Of a stretch of DNA of 64,000 nucleotides, positions 20,940 to 33,774 are shown piece after piece; the stretch's first letter is position 1, and every line of letters begins with the position of its first letter. Where the stretch lies: the NCBI GenBank assembly GCA_021234155.1, contig JAJEKV010000002.1:7517046-7581045 (forward strand), written 5' to 3'. The notes beneath the pieces are model-generated. The model worked only from the letters and a program-made list of their open reading frames with translations. It had not been told where the DNA came from and searched no databases. The position numbers and the translations under genes are program-made. Source of the DNA: Isoetes taiwanensis. Its lineage: Eukaryota; Streptophyta; Lycopodiopsida; Isoetales; Isoetaceae.

Positions 20940-22190
20940 GTGATCGGGCTCGGGTTCCACATCGGGATCGGGGTTCGCATCCTTGAGGGCCATGGCTAGA
21001 AGAAGCACCCATAGGATCTACCCGAAGCTCTCAAACGCCGTGGCGGTGAAATTGGGATCATTAAGCATGTCCGGATCGAATTGTGCGTTCTTGATCGCAT
21101 CATAGTCCACATCGGGTGGAGCTTGAGACATCTACGTATTTGGTGGATCTGGTTTCTTCATCAGCGACACCTTGTCTCTCATCCCACGAGGCTGCCGCAG
21201 TATATAGGATTGGGAGGCGGTCAAGCCTATCAAGAATCCCCTCGGGCACTCTGCTTAGCTAAGGGTCACTTTCGAACACAATGCAAAATCTCTTATTCAA
21301 AGAATGAAGCCCAGGCCAAAAGAACCACGGAGAAGTAATCAAACACCCCGTTCTGGCGGTACCATTTTTCGGTGACGAGGTAGGAGCATGTGGCGGGGCC
21401 CCACTGGTTTCTCATGATTAAGTCCAGCGGCAAGCCTTGCCTTTGTACTGAATCTGGCATTTGCGAGCTTCCGCCATAGCCTCGGACTCCCCTCTTCGTC
21501 TTCTTCGTTGGCACGAGGCCGGTGGCGGTTCTTGAGGATGATCATTGAAGGGGAATTTGAGGTCAATTTCATCGAGAGGATGACTGCGGTGGCTGGCTCT
21601 GAATTTTTGTAAGCATACACCCGGTGCATGGACCTCTCGAACTCACAGGCGGCCGGATTTTTGTATTCATCCTCATACATGCCAATAAAAACTGCGGATC
21701 GGAATCCGGATCATCCAACACGATGAAATCAAGAAGTTGTGCTCGGCCTTGCAAAGACCACTATCGAGAAAGAATCGGTGTGGTGTTCTTTACGGTATGT
21801 ATCAAAGAAATTAGTGAGAGTGGTCTTGTCCCACATTGGAGTGATGCTATCAAGGATGCTGGTACGTGATTGCAAACAAATTGCCCCCATTGTCCGGTTA
21901 GTTCAACCCATAGCGGAAGTCTTCAAGATTATCCTCCCCTCGCAAGACAAAGATTGCGATATATATTTTGCTTAGGAGGAGGCATCGCTACCAAAACGCG
22001 CTTTCTTGGTCACGCCAACTTCAACCCACTTACTATGCAAGGTGGCCATGGAAATCAAGTCGCTGTCCTCGAAGCCCGCCACGGCAGTACTGAGATCAGT
22101 GAAGGATTTAAACTTCCTCGGAAAATTATCCTTCACATATTCAAAAATCTCCTTCTTCAAGAACGATATAGATCGTAGTGCCTTTGCCCT
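20940..22190 (-). pseudogene. ParB-MTase gene of element B, 3' half (split by gypsy insertion)
   Basis: The segments occur on the minus strand in the same order as in the element A gene. KALRSISFLKKEIFEYVKD with the following FTDLSTAVAGFEDSDLIS (22190-21975) matches GTVERALIKYLKEVKKL of A. DFIVLDDPDSDPQF (about 21720) matches LCFIDADHPQEYS. TCSYLVTEKWYRQNGVFDYF (about 21400-21340) matches TCTYLVRKFMLKG plus ILDFFSGG, the presumed SAM motif I region. An acidic, proline-containing tail follows (DANPDPDVEPEPDHV, about 21000). Several frames are needed, so the gene is broken. The 5' half lies beyond the gypsy element, at 30870-32908. Confidence 0.5.
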
Positions 22191-23159
22191 TGTAGAAGGA
22201 ATAATTTGTTCAAAATTATGCATTTTGGGTGAAAACGTGATCAAACGAGCAATGGCATGTGATCTTATCATGTTAAGTTTCACAAAACGGGTCATATTAG
22301 CATGTTGGGATGTTATTTGAAGTTATAAACCTTGTAGAGGTTATATTAATTTAATGGTTGAAGAAAGGGTTGTTATTAAAATAAAATCAATGGTAGAGAT
22401 GGAGATTTATGGAAAACTAATGGTGGAGATCAAAAGCCCTATTTCGAATTGAAAAGGCATAAGGCAAAAAAAGAGTTACGGTTGAAGAGTCCGGGCCGAT
22501 CGAGGGGAAGAAGGAGAGATAGAAGAGAGCAAATAATCAGAAGGGCGTGAATGGATCAGAGGAGAAGGCAGACCCGTAGATCTGAGCATACAAGGGATCC
22601 GACCAGAGTTGGGCAACAAATCTCAGAGATGTATGGGAAGGAGACGATTAGATTGTGAGGCAGCCAGATTGGGAGCGTACATATCGCATCGAACCCAGGC
22701 GAGGGATTCCGGATCGAGACCAGCCGGTCGAGCATTAGGGGCGCAACCCGTCTATTGGAGATCTATCTTCAAAGCAAGCTCCCGAAGCCATATCCGACTA
22801 GCATTCCGGGCGGAAGCGGTTCATCCATCATTCGAGAAGATTTCTTGGAGTTCTTGCATTTGTCTTTGTTCGGAGATAAGTCTATCTAGGTATTTTGTTA
22901 TTCAATTCTAAAACTATGAATGTGATTCCTATTTCCAAACCGCGTGTTTATGACTTGTTTATGAGATAAGTGCAATGGATATTTGGTGTATTCGGATCTG
23001 GAAACTATGGAATATAACTCACGGTTCATTATCATATTACTTGTTATGAAATGTCTCCTGTGAATCTTTAAATCCTTATTGCTACACATCGGATACACCG
23101 GGTTCAATCCCACGTATGTATTGATAATGAATTATCACATTGGCTATATTGTTCCTACA
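22191..23159 (+). repeat. Gypsy 5' LTR
   Basis: It matches 29906-30857 over its full length with scattered substitutions and small indels (for example ATTATGCATTTTGG here, ATGGTGCATTTTGG there). It has TG...CA ends. Confidence 0.9.
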
Positions 23160-23799
23160 CACACGAAAACTATCTACATGTTTGGTGGCTTGGGACCAGG
23201 CTTAGAGTGGCGAGATTATCTCATGCATAAACCTTGCATCTGGAAAGAACAGGGAATGATTAATAATTATTAGTTGCTTGTCGAATAATTGCTTGCACAC
23301 TTAGCTTGTGAATAAATTATGTTAAGAGATTGAAAGGGGAAAACTTCTTTGGGAATAGTAAATGGGGATAGAAGCGCCATGCTAAGCGGAAAAGCGAGAG
23401 TGCCCTTTGTTATAGATGGGACATGCCACCCATAAAAACACGTGATGTATGTATCCACAATTCACTAAAGAGCAAAGAGGAAGCAAGCTTCGATTAAGAC
23501 AAGAGAGATATAATAGAGCGCCCGGCAACAACAAGAGGAGGAAGATCTTGATTAAAAACACTATTCCATAGGACTAGCCATTCTGAAAATCACACTTCAC
23601 AAAATACACAAAATATGAGTACATCAAGCTGTGGAAATCAGCCCCATGCGGTATGGCACTTTTAGTGGTCGGGTAGGAGAAGACCACGATGCACATGTTA
23701 GCCATTTTCTTACATTGAGTGAGGCAAATCAAGAGAATACAAAACAGGCGATTAAGATGGTTCCCACCACGTTGATGGGTGGAGCTTGAGTGGTATCGC

Positions 23800-24860
23800 C
23801 ACTCATTGAAAAATACCACTTATGCTACTTGGAAGGAATTGGAAGAAGCATTTCTAGAAACTTTTAGACCTGCGGGGTTTATAGATAGACTTCGATGACG
23901 AGTTACAAGACTTCACCATGTTGCCAAGCGAGTCTATCAAAGTTATGTTAATAGATTTCGCAGACTCTTGGGTAAGAAACCTAAACCACCAGATGTCGAA
24001 TATCAGATTAGATGGTTTAGTAAAGGACTTCCTAGCCACATGAGCTTTTATGTAAAAATCACGGTCCCTGCGTCCTTAGAAGCGACAATTAAAATTGCAT
24101 CCCAACTAGAAGCTGGCGGGGATGAATTATATGAGAAACCCACAAATGAATGCTAATATGACAAGCATCCCTAGTTTCTATGCGCCAATGGGGCAAAGTG
24201 CTGCTACACCTAATATTCCAGACATACATGTCCATTATGCATCCCCTCAATTAGTTGATTATAGTAGAATGCCTTACGGAGCAACTTCTAGAGGATTGGT
24301 GCAGCCACAAATAGCTCCAAATCAACCTCCTATATCTGATCTTCAGACAACTATTAGGCAAACTATTGATGAGGTCTTGAAAAAGGAGTTGGGTAAGCAA
24401 TTATCTGCAATTAGAACACCTCGTAATTTAGAGCCCAAGCCCCGTACAAATGTATGGTGTGTTCAATGTCAAGGTTATGGTCATTTTCCCAATGAGTGTC
24501 CTTTGACCAAGCCTAGGACATGGTGCAATTATTTAAGTAGAAGTAACCATAATGATAATGATTGTTATTTCCAGCAAGATAGGAGAGATGATCCAGCGAG
24601 GACAAATGTGAGACCTGCTGTCTCAAAACCATCTAGCACACCTAGCTATTATATCCAACCCGCTATGGTAGATGGTGGACAAATGCCGCCATTAGTTCAC
24701 ATTTTATCTTTGCTAATCCATCTACACAAGGGAGAAATAATACACCCAATAGGTTCTCAAGGCCGACACCAAGACAATCAAGGTCCCAACAACCTATTAG
24801 ATGTTTTGGATGCCGGGAAGAGGGACACATAGCTCCTAATTGTCCCAATCCACGAAAAAA
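23800..24860 (+). pseudogene. Gypsy gag with zinc knuckles
   Basis: A capsid-like region (WKELEEAFLETFRPAG, then IRWFSKGLPSHMSFYVKIT) continues after a frameshift at about 24125 into a frame with FYAPMGQSAATP, a helical linker and a first knuckle CVQCQGYGHFPNECPL (about 24460). A second knuckle, CFGCREEGHIAPNCPN, lies at about 24813-24860 in another frame. An in-frame stop occurs at about 23896. This order is normal for plant gypsy Gag. Confidence 0.85.
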
Positions 24861-25820
24861 GTAGGTTTTGAACACGTGTGTGGCATTTGCAATACCGGGG
24901 TTACACTCACAAGATAGGTGTCCACATGTATTGTCGGCCGCGATCTATGGAAAACGGATCTAAGGGGAAAGAAAAAATCCTTGACTCTAATTTATGTGAA
25001 CCAATAGAGGAAAACTCATGCCCTATCTATCGGATGCAATTAAATCCTAATAATCAAAGGAGGAGTAGGCGTGTGAGATTTGAAAGCCCGAATTCTTAGG
25101 ATTGGGTGACACCCAAAACACACCCCAAGAGACTTTGCATGACACACCCACATTTAAAGAACTTAAAGGCATTATGGATGCGAGGAAACTCCTCTTTTCA
25201 AAGCGAGAAAGAGTCCGGAGAGCAACCTAGGAAACCAAGGGTAGAAGGAAATATAAGAAAATTCTGAAACTTTCTAAAGACATGCCTACTTATGATATAT
25301 TGGCTGATTTAGGCAATATTAGACCCACTATCACTTTTACAATTTGTTGTCTTTATCCCCTCCATGTAGAAAGGAAGTGGTTTGCGGCTCTCTACGATTG
25401 CAAAGGGCGTATCACATTAATTCCATATGGCCCTCTTTGTTTGATATGAAACGCCATCACGTGCATGTTGTTATAGGGGATTTAGGGCTAGATTCTCTTT
25501 GTGATTTGGCGGATCTGGGGTTAACATTATGCCGGAAGAAACTCTTGAAGATTAGACCTACACGCACCTTCTCACTGTTTTATTTTAGAGTAAGAATGGC
25601 TGATCGTGAGACGCAGTAAAACCTTTAGGCATGATTCAAGGTAAAACCATGATTGCAAATCTTGTGTTCTATGTGGATTATGTAGTTAAAAGCTACCACC
25701 CGCGGTATGTTCTTATCCATTATTATTAGGCCGACCATGGTTGTTGCAAGCGAGCAATACGATTGGCATAGAGGATTTTAGTTATTGGTGATGGAAATAA
25801 TAGGGTGGAAATTAGGGTGA
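24861..25820 (+). pseudogene. Degenerate gypsy gag-protease junction region
   Basis: Short frames continue the polyprotein (SKDMPTYDILADLGNIRPT at about 25275; HHVHVVIGDLGLDSLCDLAD at about 25445). No intact aspartic protease DSG/DTG motif is legible. Confidence 0.5.
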
Positions 25821-27780
25821 GTGAAATGCCAAAAGGCATTTGCACAATTTGAAGTAGAATCTGATTCCAGTGACGAGGATAGTGAAAGTAGTGATGACGA
25901 TGATCCTGATTATAATCCAGATAGTGCATATGCAAATGTAGCATCATCTAGTGAGCCACAAGAAGATATGACCTTGAAAGAAGAAGGTGTGTACGGAGTT
26001 AATGATGACGCGGTTGTAGATCTGGAGGATACAATTTTAAATTTCATGGGTGTTATAGATGTTAACCAAGTTGAAGTGGAGAAAGAATGTGAGGAAGAAG
26101 AAGAAGAAGAAGATATTAAACAAGATAAATATCCTGATTATTTCACGAAGTGCACAATTCAAGAGATCAAGGTGGAAAAGAAGCCTGCGCATGAAATTAG
26201 TCAATATGAAACCTTCTCACAGCCTCCCAAGGTGCAAGAAATTAACCTCGGGAAAGGAGGAGAAGTAAAGACAATAAAGTTAGGGGCTAATGTCAATGGG
26301 GATTTGTATGACAATTGTGTTGCCTTATTTTCAAAATATCACGATATTTTTGCGTGGTCATATGATGATTTGAAGGGCATTAACCCATCCTTATGTATGC
26401 ATAAGATTGAGCTTCATGCTAATGCTAAACCTGTAGTGCAAAAGCCTTATAGACTTAATCCTAAGTTTGCCAAAGCAGTTAAGGAGGAGATTGATAAGCT
26501 GCTTAAGGTTGGCTTTATCTACCCTATAGATTATAGTGAATGGGTATCACCTATTGTGTGTGTATATAAGAAAAATTTGAAAATACGTGTATGTGTTGAC
26601 TATCGAAAGTTGAACGATGCCACTCGGAAAGACCATTTTCCTATTCCCTTCACAGACGAAGTGTTAGATGCTGTAGCGGGTCAAGAGGTTTATTCATTTA
26701 TGGATGGATTCACCGGGATATAACCAAGTATTGATTAGACCGGAAGATAGGGAGAAGACAACATTTGTAACTATTTGGGGAACTTACGCTTATCAGTGAT
26801 GCCCTTTGGTTTATGTAGCAGCTCAGCTACATTCAGCCCGGGTTATTACATAAGCCTTCAAAGAGTTTGTGCAAGACTTTATGAAGGTATTCTTAGATGA
26901 CTTTCTTTGTGTTTGGATCCTTGAGTTATCATTTGAGTAAGTTGGAGTTATGCTTTGGCGTTGTAGGGAATATGGAATCTCCTTGAACCCAGAAAAATGT
27001 ACTTTTGTGGTTACACATGGTGTTTTGCTAGGTTTTGTTGTATCATTACATGGACTTACGATTGACCCACACAAAACTTCTAAAATCCTTGATTTGCAGC
27101 CTCAACGAGTGTTAAAGAGTTGCAAGCTTTTCTAGGGCACGTAGGATATCATAGGCTTTATTGATCATTATGCACAACGAGCTTTGCCACTTACTAAGTT
27201 GTTGCGAAAATCAAAGGAATATGATTGGAATGATGCATGTCAAAAAGCATTTGAAGAACTAAAACTAGCCCTAGTTAAATCACCCATTTTAAAGTCTCCA
27301 GTTGGTCTAAAGAATTCCATGTGTTGATTGATGCATCAAACTATGCTATAGGCGCATTATTTTGTGTCAAGTGATGAAAAGAATATCGATCATCCCATAT
27401 TCTATGCAAGTAGGCAATTAACTAAAGGCTGAAGCGAACTACTCTACTCTTGAGCGTGAGGCACTTGGCATGATTTTTCGATCCAAAAATTTAGGCATTA
27501 TCTCCTTGCTAATGAATTTGCATTTGTTGTTGACCACCAACCTTTGAAGTATTTGATCAACAAGCCCTTGCTTGCGGGGAAGGATTGCTTTCGTTAGTTG
27601 TTGTTATTGCGGGAATTCAAGTTTGAATTGTTTATGCAGGGAAGATACATTCATTGGTGATCATTTGTCAAGAATTCGGGACCAAAAGAAGAAGGAGATA
27701 TTCAGTTGTTTCTTGGGATGAAGTACTCTTTTACGTAGAAGTCGCATGCCGAATGGTATGAATCTATTGCGTCTTATTTA
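25821..27780 (+). pseudogene. Gypsy reverse transcriptase-RNase H
   Basis: An acidic linker frame (25821-26723) leads into the RT: YHDIFAWSYDDLKGI, VVQKPYRLNPKFAKAV, WVSPIVCVYKKN and RVCVDYRKLNDATRKDHFP. A one-base frameshift follows FMDGFTG at about 26715. The catalytic box reads VFLDDFLCV at about 26887 (F/Y-x-DD type). The RNase H/connection part is seen as FHVLIDASNYAIGAL (about 27315) and VVDHQPLKYLINKPLL (about 27530). Multiple stops and frameshifts mean no functional polyprotein. Confidence 0.88.
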
Positions 27781-27801
27781 TCTGAGGGAATTTCGGACGG
27801 T

Positions 27802-28980
27802 ATGAGTGTTGTTGGTAAAAGGCGATTAATAATTCAATCAAAGCCATATACACTTGTTCTTGGTCAATTATATAAATTAGGTCATGATGATGTATTGAGG
27901 CGATGTATAATGCCACATGAAATTAGAGGCGTGTTGCAATCATGTCATGATGGACCTAGTGGTGGGCATTTCTCTATAGATACTACTATTAAGAAAATTC
28001 TTCAAAATTTGGATTATGGTGGCCTAAATTGCATGCTGATGTTAGGGAATATGTTAGACATTGTGATGTATGTCAAAGGGTGGGGAAGCCTTCTTGAGGC
28101 GTTATGCCCTTACATCCAATAATGCCCATCTTGCCTTTTGAAAAATGGGGAATCGATTTTGTAGGACCAATCAAGCCATACGCTATGCATCTTGGTAATA
28201 AATATATTTTGGTTTGTCTTGACTATGTTACCAAGTGGGTGGAAGCACGGCGCATTTAGAGAAGACACGGCCAATAATGTGGCTATATTCTTGTCTGAAA
28301 AATATCATAACTGTTTTTTGGCGTCCCTTTGGAATTGGTCGTGACGAGAGGTAAGCATTTCCTTAATGATACTATTGAAGCTTTAACTAATAGATATGGG
28401 GTGAAACATAGAAAGACAACTCCATATCACCCACGCATAAGCGGCCGGTGGCGTACAAATAAAACCCTATGTACCATAATTACCAAAAATTGTAATGCCA
28501 ACGTGCAGTTGGGATAAGCGCCTTTTCGATGCGTTGTGGGGCCTATCGCATTGCACATAAAGTTACAACAAATGCTACACCTTTTAAATTAGTATATGGG
28601 CAAGAAGCTATAGTTCCTATTGAGTTAGAACTCCGTCCTTGAGAATTCTTTGTTGAACACAAACTAGATTGGGATGGTAGTTTGCAAGCAAGATTAGCAC
28701 AATTAGAAGCTCTTGATGAAAGCAGACTATATGCTTATATGTCACGGGAAGCAATTCAACAACGTCGCAAAGCATGGTATGATCGGCATCGAAACAATAA
28801 ACACTTCGATAAAAAGGTAACTTAGTTTTACTTTTATGATAGTAAGCATTGGAAGAAACCGGGTAAACTCGGGATCGTTGGAAAGGTCCTTATATTGTCA
28901 AAAGAAATATATGATAATGGATCTGTATTACTAAAAGATTTTGCAGGAAATGAGCTTCCTACACGAGTGAACGGTGCGAG
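27802..28980 (+). pseudogene. Gypsy integrase
   Basis: The HHCC-side sequence CHDGPSGGHFSIDTTIKKIL precedes the catalytic core: [15 protein letters not shown] (first Asp, about 28140), [12 protein letters not shown] (about 28215), and VTRGKHFLNDTIEALTNRYG with HRKTTPYHP (about 28340-28430). A C-terminal part with YGQEAIVPIELELRP-like sequence is visible near 28600 in broken frames. Confidence 0.85.
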
Positions 28981-29905
28981 ACTCAAAGTGTATCATATGC
29001 CTGCAAATAAGGTGTAGTATTCATCGGGACGATGAATAAATAAAAGGGGGGTAGTACTATTGTTGAAAAAAAAATAAAAAAATAAAGAAGAAATAAAAAA
29101 TCATTTTTTCTGATAATCCATCAGCTTGTCTTCCATTGCTATATCAAATTCATCTCATTTTCTATTCTTTCACTCACATCAATCCATTAAGACTGCCAAT
29201 CAGCTCCGCATCAAGGCAGCATCTTGTTTGTTAACTATTTTTGTTTCCATTGACAGTGCATTTGCTTTTCTCCATGAGAATCAACCCATTTCATTGTACA
29301 CTCATCCACCCCATTCAATACATCAAAGTCTGCCATATAAGCTTTACCACCGGTGACAATTATTGTACTAATTTTTTGATATTGTTACCATGACAGGGTC
29401 ATCGCTTTTCTCGTGATTATTCAATTCATTCATCTACACTCATTCATATCCTTCAACTCATAAAGTCTTTTAATCGGCTTCACCATCTTAGCGACCATAT
29501 GCTCTACTAACGTTGTTTTTATTTGCGAGGAGCATCCTTTTTTCTATCATTTCATGTTCATCTATTTTTAGTTGGCCTACCAACCATGTCCATTGTTTTC
29601 TTTATCGTTGTTTTTCCATTTCCCATATTGCTGGCCATTTTCCCATCCCAAAGAAGGTTGTAGTAAAAGAGTCCAATAAACAAATAATCCAAAAGGTAGA
29701 AGGGAGGTGGGGGATGGGAGCCATCTCGAGGTTTGCAGTAGAAAGAGAGTCCTGACCTAGATGGGATTTGCCACCCTTGGAATGATTACATTATGTGAAG
29801 CCATAGAATCGTAGATGGAGGCAATGGTTTGGAAGAAAATATTTTGATCATAAAGAACAAGCTTGAAGAACTTCGTCGGGGACGCCGAGTTTTTTAAGGG
29901 AATAA
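28981..29905. other. Gypsy 3' untranslated internal region
   Basis: It lies between the integrase and the 3' LTR. It holds A-rich runs at 29065-29105 and T/C-rich sequence with no convincing frame. Confidence 0.6.
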
Positions 29906-30857
29906 TGTAGAAGGAATAATTTGTTCAAAATGGTGCATTTTGGGTGAAAAGCGATGATCAAAGCGAGCAATGGCATGTGATCTTATCATGTTAAGTTTCA
30001 CAAAACGGGTCATATTAGCATGTTGGGATGTTATTTGAAGTTATAAACCTTGTAGAGGTTATATTAATTTAATGGTTGAAGAAAGGGTTGTTATTAAAAT
30101 AAAATCAATGGTAGAGATGGAGATTTATGGAAAACTAATGGTGGAGATCAAAAGCCCTATTTCGAATTGAAAAGGCATAAGGCAAAAAAAGAGTTACGGT
30201 TGCGGAGTCTGGGCCGATCAGGGAAGAGAGGAGCGGAGATAGAAGAGCAAAAAATAACTGTAAGGGGCGGGAATGGATCGAGGAGGAGAAGGGCAGCAGA
30301 TCCGAGCATACAAGGGATCCAGGCCGAGTTGGGCAACAAATCTGAAGATGTATGGGAAGGAGACGATTAGATTGTGAGGCGAATTAGAAGCATATCATAT
30401 ACGGGTTGAGAGGGATTCTGGATCAGACCAGCCAGTCTGAGCATTAGGGCAGACCGTCTATTGGAGATCTATCTTCAAGCAAGCTTCGAAGCCATATCCA
30501 CTAGCATTCCGGCGTAGAGCAGTTCATCCATCATTCAGAAGATTTCTTGGAGTTCTTGCATTTGTCTTTCGTTCGGAGATAAGTCTATCTAGGTATTTTT
30601 GTTATTCAATTCTAAAACTATGAATGTGATTCCCTATTTCCAAACTGCCTGTGTTTATGACTTGTTTATGAGATAAGTGCAATGGATATTTGGTGTATTC
30701 AGATCTGAAACTATGGAATATAACTCTGGTTCATTATCATATTACTTGTTATGAAATGTCTCCTGTGAATCTTTAAATCCTTATTGCTACACATCCGGAT
30801 ACCGGGTTCAATCCACATTATTGATAATGAATTATCGTTGGCTATATTGTTCCTACA
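29906..30857 (+). repeat. Gypsy 3' LTR
   Basis: It starts TGTAGAAGGAATAA after a short purine stretch (AAGGGAATAA) and ends GTTCCTACA. It is the direct counterpart of 22191-23159. Confidence 0.9.
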
Positions 30858-30869
30858 CACACCTAAAAA

Positions 30870-32908
30870 TCTCTGACCCTTGTCTTGAAGAAGTGCTTAC
30901 CTGTATAATCAGAGGTGACCTTCACGTAGGTATTCCCATCCAGCACCTCCTGGAACAAAATCGACAGTCTTCATAGTCCATACCCCTCATGCACCTCAGG
31001 TAGGTCTGACTGAAGTAGTCACACTCTTTTGCCCGATTACGGGGTAATAGTGCGTCCCTTATTATCGTTAGCTTGCAAGATTTCCACAAGTTCCGTAGGG
31101 ACATGAAAAGCTGAAAAATATCCTCGGCATGAAGACCCCGGCTGAAATCTTTCCGGTGCTTACCCGCATGGTAACTTCACCAAAAGCCGGATAACGCCGG
31201 AAACAACAAGTTAATATTGAATGCAAATGATTATCAAATGGCCGTGGTGCCATTTCTTGAAAATAAAGCCCGCGGCCATTTGCTAATCTAGCGAGAAAAT
31301 TAAAACACGATGTACCTTGTATGGTTACGGCGAGATTGCCCGTCCAGATGGATCGGGCTTCCTAAAAGAGCATATTGTTGCCGCAGGTGGGTTATTTTAT
31401 CAATGAAAGGCTCCTTGAAGATAGTCTTGGCAGCGATATCATTGACTTCACAAGCCGAGCTGAGGCACTCTTGCTCGTCCACCGTGCGGACAAGACTTCG
31501 GCAATTAGATACTCATAAATCTTTGCCATTTGTTCTTGGGACTTATTTGTGCGAGTCTTTTACATACAAGCTGGCGGCCATAACGAGAATGATTGCCATT
31601 CACTATGTAAAAGTGCATCCCCATGAGGTCATCCTCGGTTTTCCAAGGATGTAGTTTCTTTGTGAGAAGATTGAATGGAATCCGTCGCGAGGAGTGAACA
31701 CCGGATGTGGATCTCTTTGAAAGGATTCCACTAAGGTCTTCACGTGCTCCATATTTCTTGGCCTAGATGTCGGGTTTGCGGGCCCTTGATATAAGGCTGA
31801 ACACGTTTATTCGTTTTATAAATGTGATGCCAGAGGAGGAAAAAGATGCGGTGGTAGTGATCTTACGTAGCGTGTTCTCTGTAGTCTTCTCCTCTTCGAT
31901 CTTTCCACCTTAAGATTTGCGGGCACCTCGAGCAAGTCTTTGAGCTATTCTTAATGTGAGCTTCTTTAGCTCACGGCTGGGGACCCTTTTGGCGGTGTGC
32001 CCGAGAATCTTGGATATGTGATGGGCTTGGAGGAACTTCACCACCACTTCAGCCGGGACTTGGAGTCGAGTCTCTCTCCTCTATTTTTTAGGTGTCCTCT
32101 CCTTTCGAGGAGGTCTCCGGCCTGTGCTTCTTCTTCTTTTTCCCTTCTATTGCCTCGATTCCCTTTCCTCTCAGTCCTTTTTCTGTTCCTTTTTGTTCTT
32201 CCTTCGCCCTTTCGAGTCCCTTTCCTTGTCTTTCTTGTCTTTCTTCTTCTGTCCTTCTTCTCTTTCTTTTCCTTTTCTTTCCCTTTCCTTCTTCTCTTTC
32301 TTTTCCTTATCGGGATCTTCGTGATCCTTTCTCTTCACTTTCCCCTTGTCGTAGGCTTTCCTTGCTTTCGGCTTCTGGTCAACTTCCTCGATGCGGATGA
32401 GGAGTCTTTTTTTTTGCATTTGCGGTTACCTCTTAGGTTTTGTCTTCTTCACCTTTGGTTCAGCCACGCCCGTGTCCACAATGGCGGGTAGTTTTTGTTG
32501 GGCTAATGCCTTGACAACGAATGAAGCGAGTTCTTCGACTCGTTCAAGCGATTGCGAAGAATCATAAAACCCCTCAAGATTTCTTGTGGACCTCGATATC
32601 GGCTTCTTCAAAGGTTGTTGTATGATGCGAGCCCGGCCTTGCTTTCTCGCCGAACACGCTACATTTGCGATACTAGCGGACATTATTGTGGGATCATAGA
32701 ACTTCCGGTCCACATAGTAGACTATTATTCTTCTCTGCCGCGGTGTCTTTGAGACCACCACGATCAATCTTGGCCAGCTCTTGCTAGTCAACCTCATGTT
32801 AACCAAGATACCGGTTGGTAAATTAAAACTACGGGGGCCGTCTCCTTTATCGGCGTGAGCTCTCTTCTGCGATCTCCTTTCGAGCTTTGTAGAGGTGGAG
32901 GGGCTCAC
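30870..32908 (-). pseudogene. ParB-MTase gene of element B, 5' half
   Basis: The minus-strand order is a frame at 32908-32426 (RRIIVYYVDRKFYDPTIM, basic C-terminus), a very Lys/Glu-rich stretch (32419-32171), VPSRELKKLTLRIAQRL (about 31950, like LTSRELGMEISRVREKL of A), then the ParB-like core WKTEDDLMGMHFYIVNGNHS (about 31650). That core parallels WTTEDDLKGKDVRFWVVDSQ of A, and EVLSARWTS parallels RVLSADTPPTE. After a probable intron holding palindromes comes VLDGNTYVKVTSDYTGKHFF (about 30940), matching MAGTTFIKTTKDYTGRRV of A. The gene then meets the gypsy 3' LTR and resumes at 22190. Frameshifts are frequent. The ParB assignment is by motif and by parallel with A. Confidence 0.5.
31235..31283. 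repeat. Element B palindromes inside a predicted intron
   Basis: CAAATGGCCGTGGTGCCATT (31235 on) and a diverged copy ending GCGGCCATTTGC (31262-31283) are element B palindromes. They lie between the ParB-like segment and the DYTG segment of the minus-strand gene, the same gene position as the array in element A. Confidence 0.6.
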
Positions 32909-33064
32909 GCATTATTTCCATGCACCGGTTCCTATCGTCGGCATGATAGTGCGGTCGGATTGAAATTGTGTTTACGAGCGTAGCATAGGCTGCAACAAAA
33001 AGCATCGATAACAAAGGCATCAATAACTTTCATTTGAAACTAGTAGACGGACCAGACGACTAAG

Positions 33065-33774
33065 CAAATAAGCCATGGCGCCATTTGCATCGAGTTCATT
33101 ACATAAGCACATGGAAGCGATTCGCATGCGTTTGACTCGAAGGAGATTCAATCGAAAGCAATCCAACAATATACCAAGAACAATCTACCCAAATGTAAGA
33201 TAATAGACATCAAATGGCGCGATGGCACCATTTGCAAACAACAAGACCCTAATGTAAGACAATAGACATCAAATGGGCGATATGGCGCCATTTGCTAACA
33301 AGACCATTTGTCAACAACAATACCCTAATGTAAGCTAATGAACATTAAACGGCGCCATGACGCCATTTGTCAACCACAGGACCCTAATGTAAGCTAATGG
33401 ACATCAAATGGCGCAACGGCGCCATTTCTCAACAACAAGCCACTAGTTTAAGACTAGACATCAAATGGCGCGATGGCCATTTGCCAACAACAAGAGCCTA
33501 ATGTAAGCTAATGGACATCAAATGGCCATGCGCCATTTATCAGATTCTGAGGACCCTAATGTAAGCTAATGGACATCAAATGGCGCGATGATAAGCCATT
33601 TCTCAACAACAAGCCACTAGTTTAAGACTAGACATCAAATGTAGCGATGAAGCCATTTGCCAACAACAAGAGCCTAATGTAAGCTAATGGACAACAAATG
33701 AAGCCATGGCGCCATTTATATTCTGAGGACCCAAATTCAACAACAAGATTGAAATGGCTGGCCGGTGCCATTTC
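33065..33774. repeat. Element B palindrome array
   Basis: About eleven copies of a 22-24-bp palindrome, consensus half-site CAAATGGCGCCA or close, start at 33065, 33211, 33270, 33346, 33405, 33462, 33519, 33577, 33636, 33695 and 33751. The last ten are 56-59 bp apart except for one 76-bp step. Spacers are related (AACAACAAG...CCTAATGTAAGC). Many copies have lost CpG-containing bases or small segments (for example AAGCC for GGCGCC). Confidence 0.9.

Larger units (their letters stand above)
22191..30857 (+). mobile_element. Ty3/gypsy LTR retrotransposon inserted in element B
   Basis: Two LTRs of 0.95-0.97 kb (22191-23159 and 29906-30857) start TGTAGAAGGAATAA and end GTTCCTACA. They enclose gag with zinc knuckles, protease-region remnants, reverse transcriptase, RNase H and integrase on the plus strand. 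The element is full length but has many frameshifts. The LTRs differ by numerous substitutions and indels, so the insertion is not recent. It interrupts the minus-strand ParB-methyltransferase gene of element B: the segments on its two sides join in the order seen in A. No clean 5-bp target duplication is visible. Confidence 0.93.

Noticed and set aside
31997-32491. Plus-strand hydrophobic ORF (Phe/Leu/Ser-rich, membrane-like)
   Set aside because: It is the complement of the Lys/Glu-rich stretch of the minus-strand element B gene and has no support of its own.
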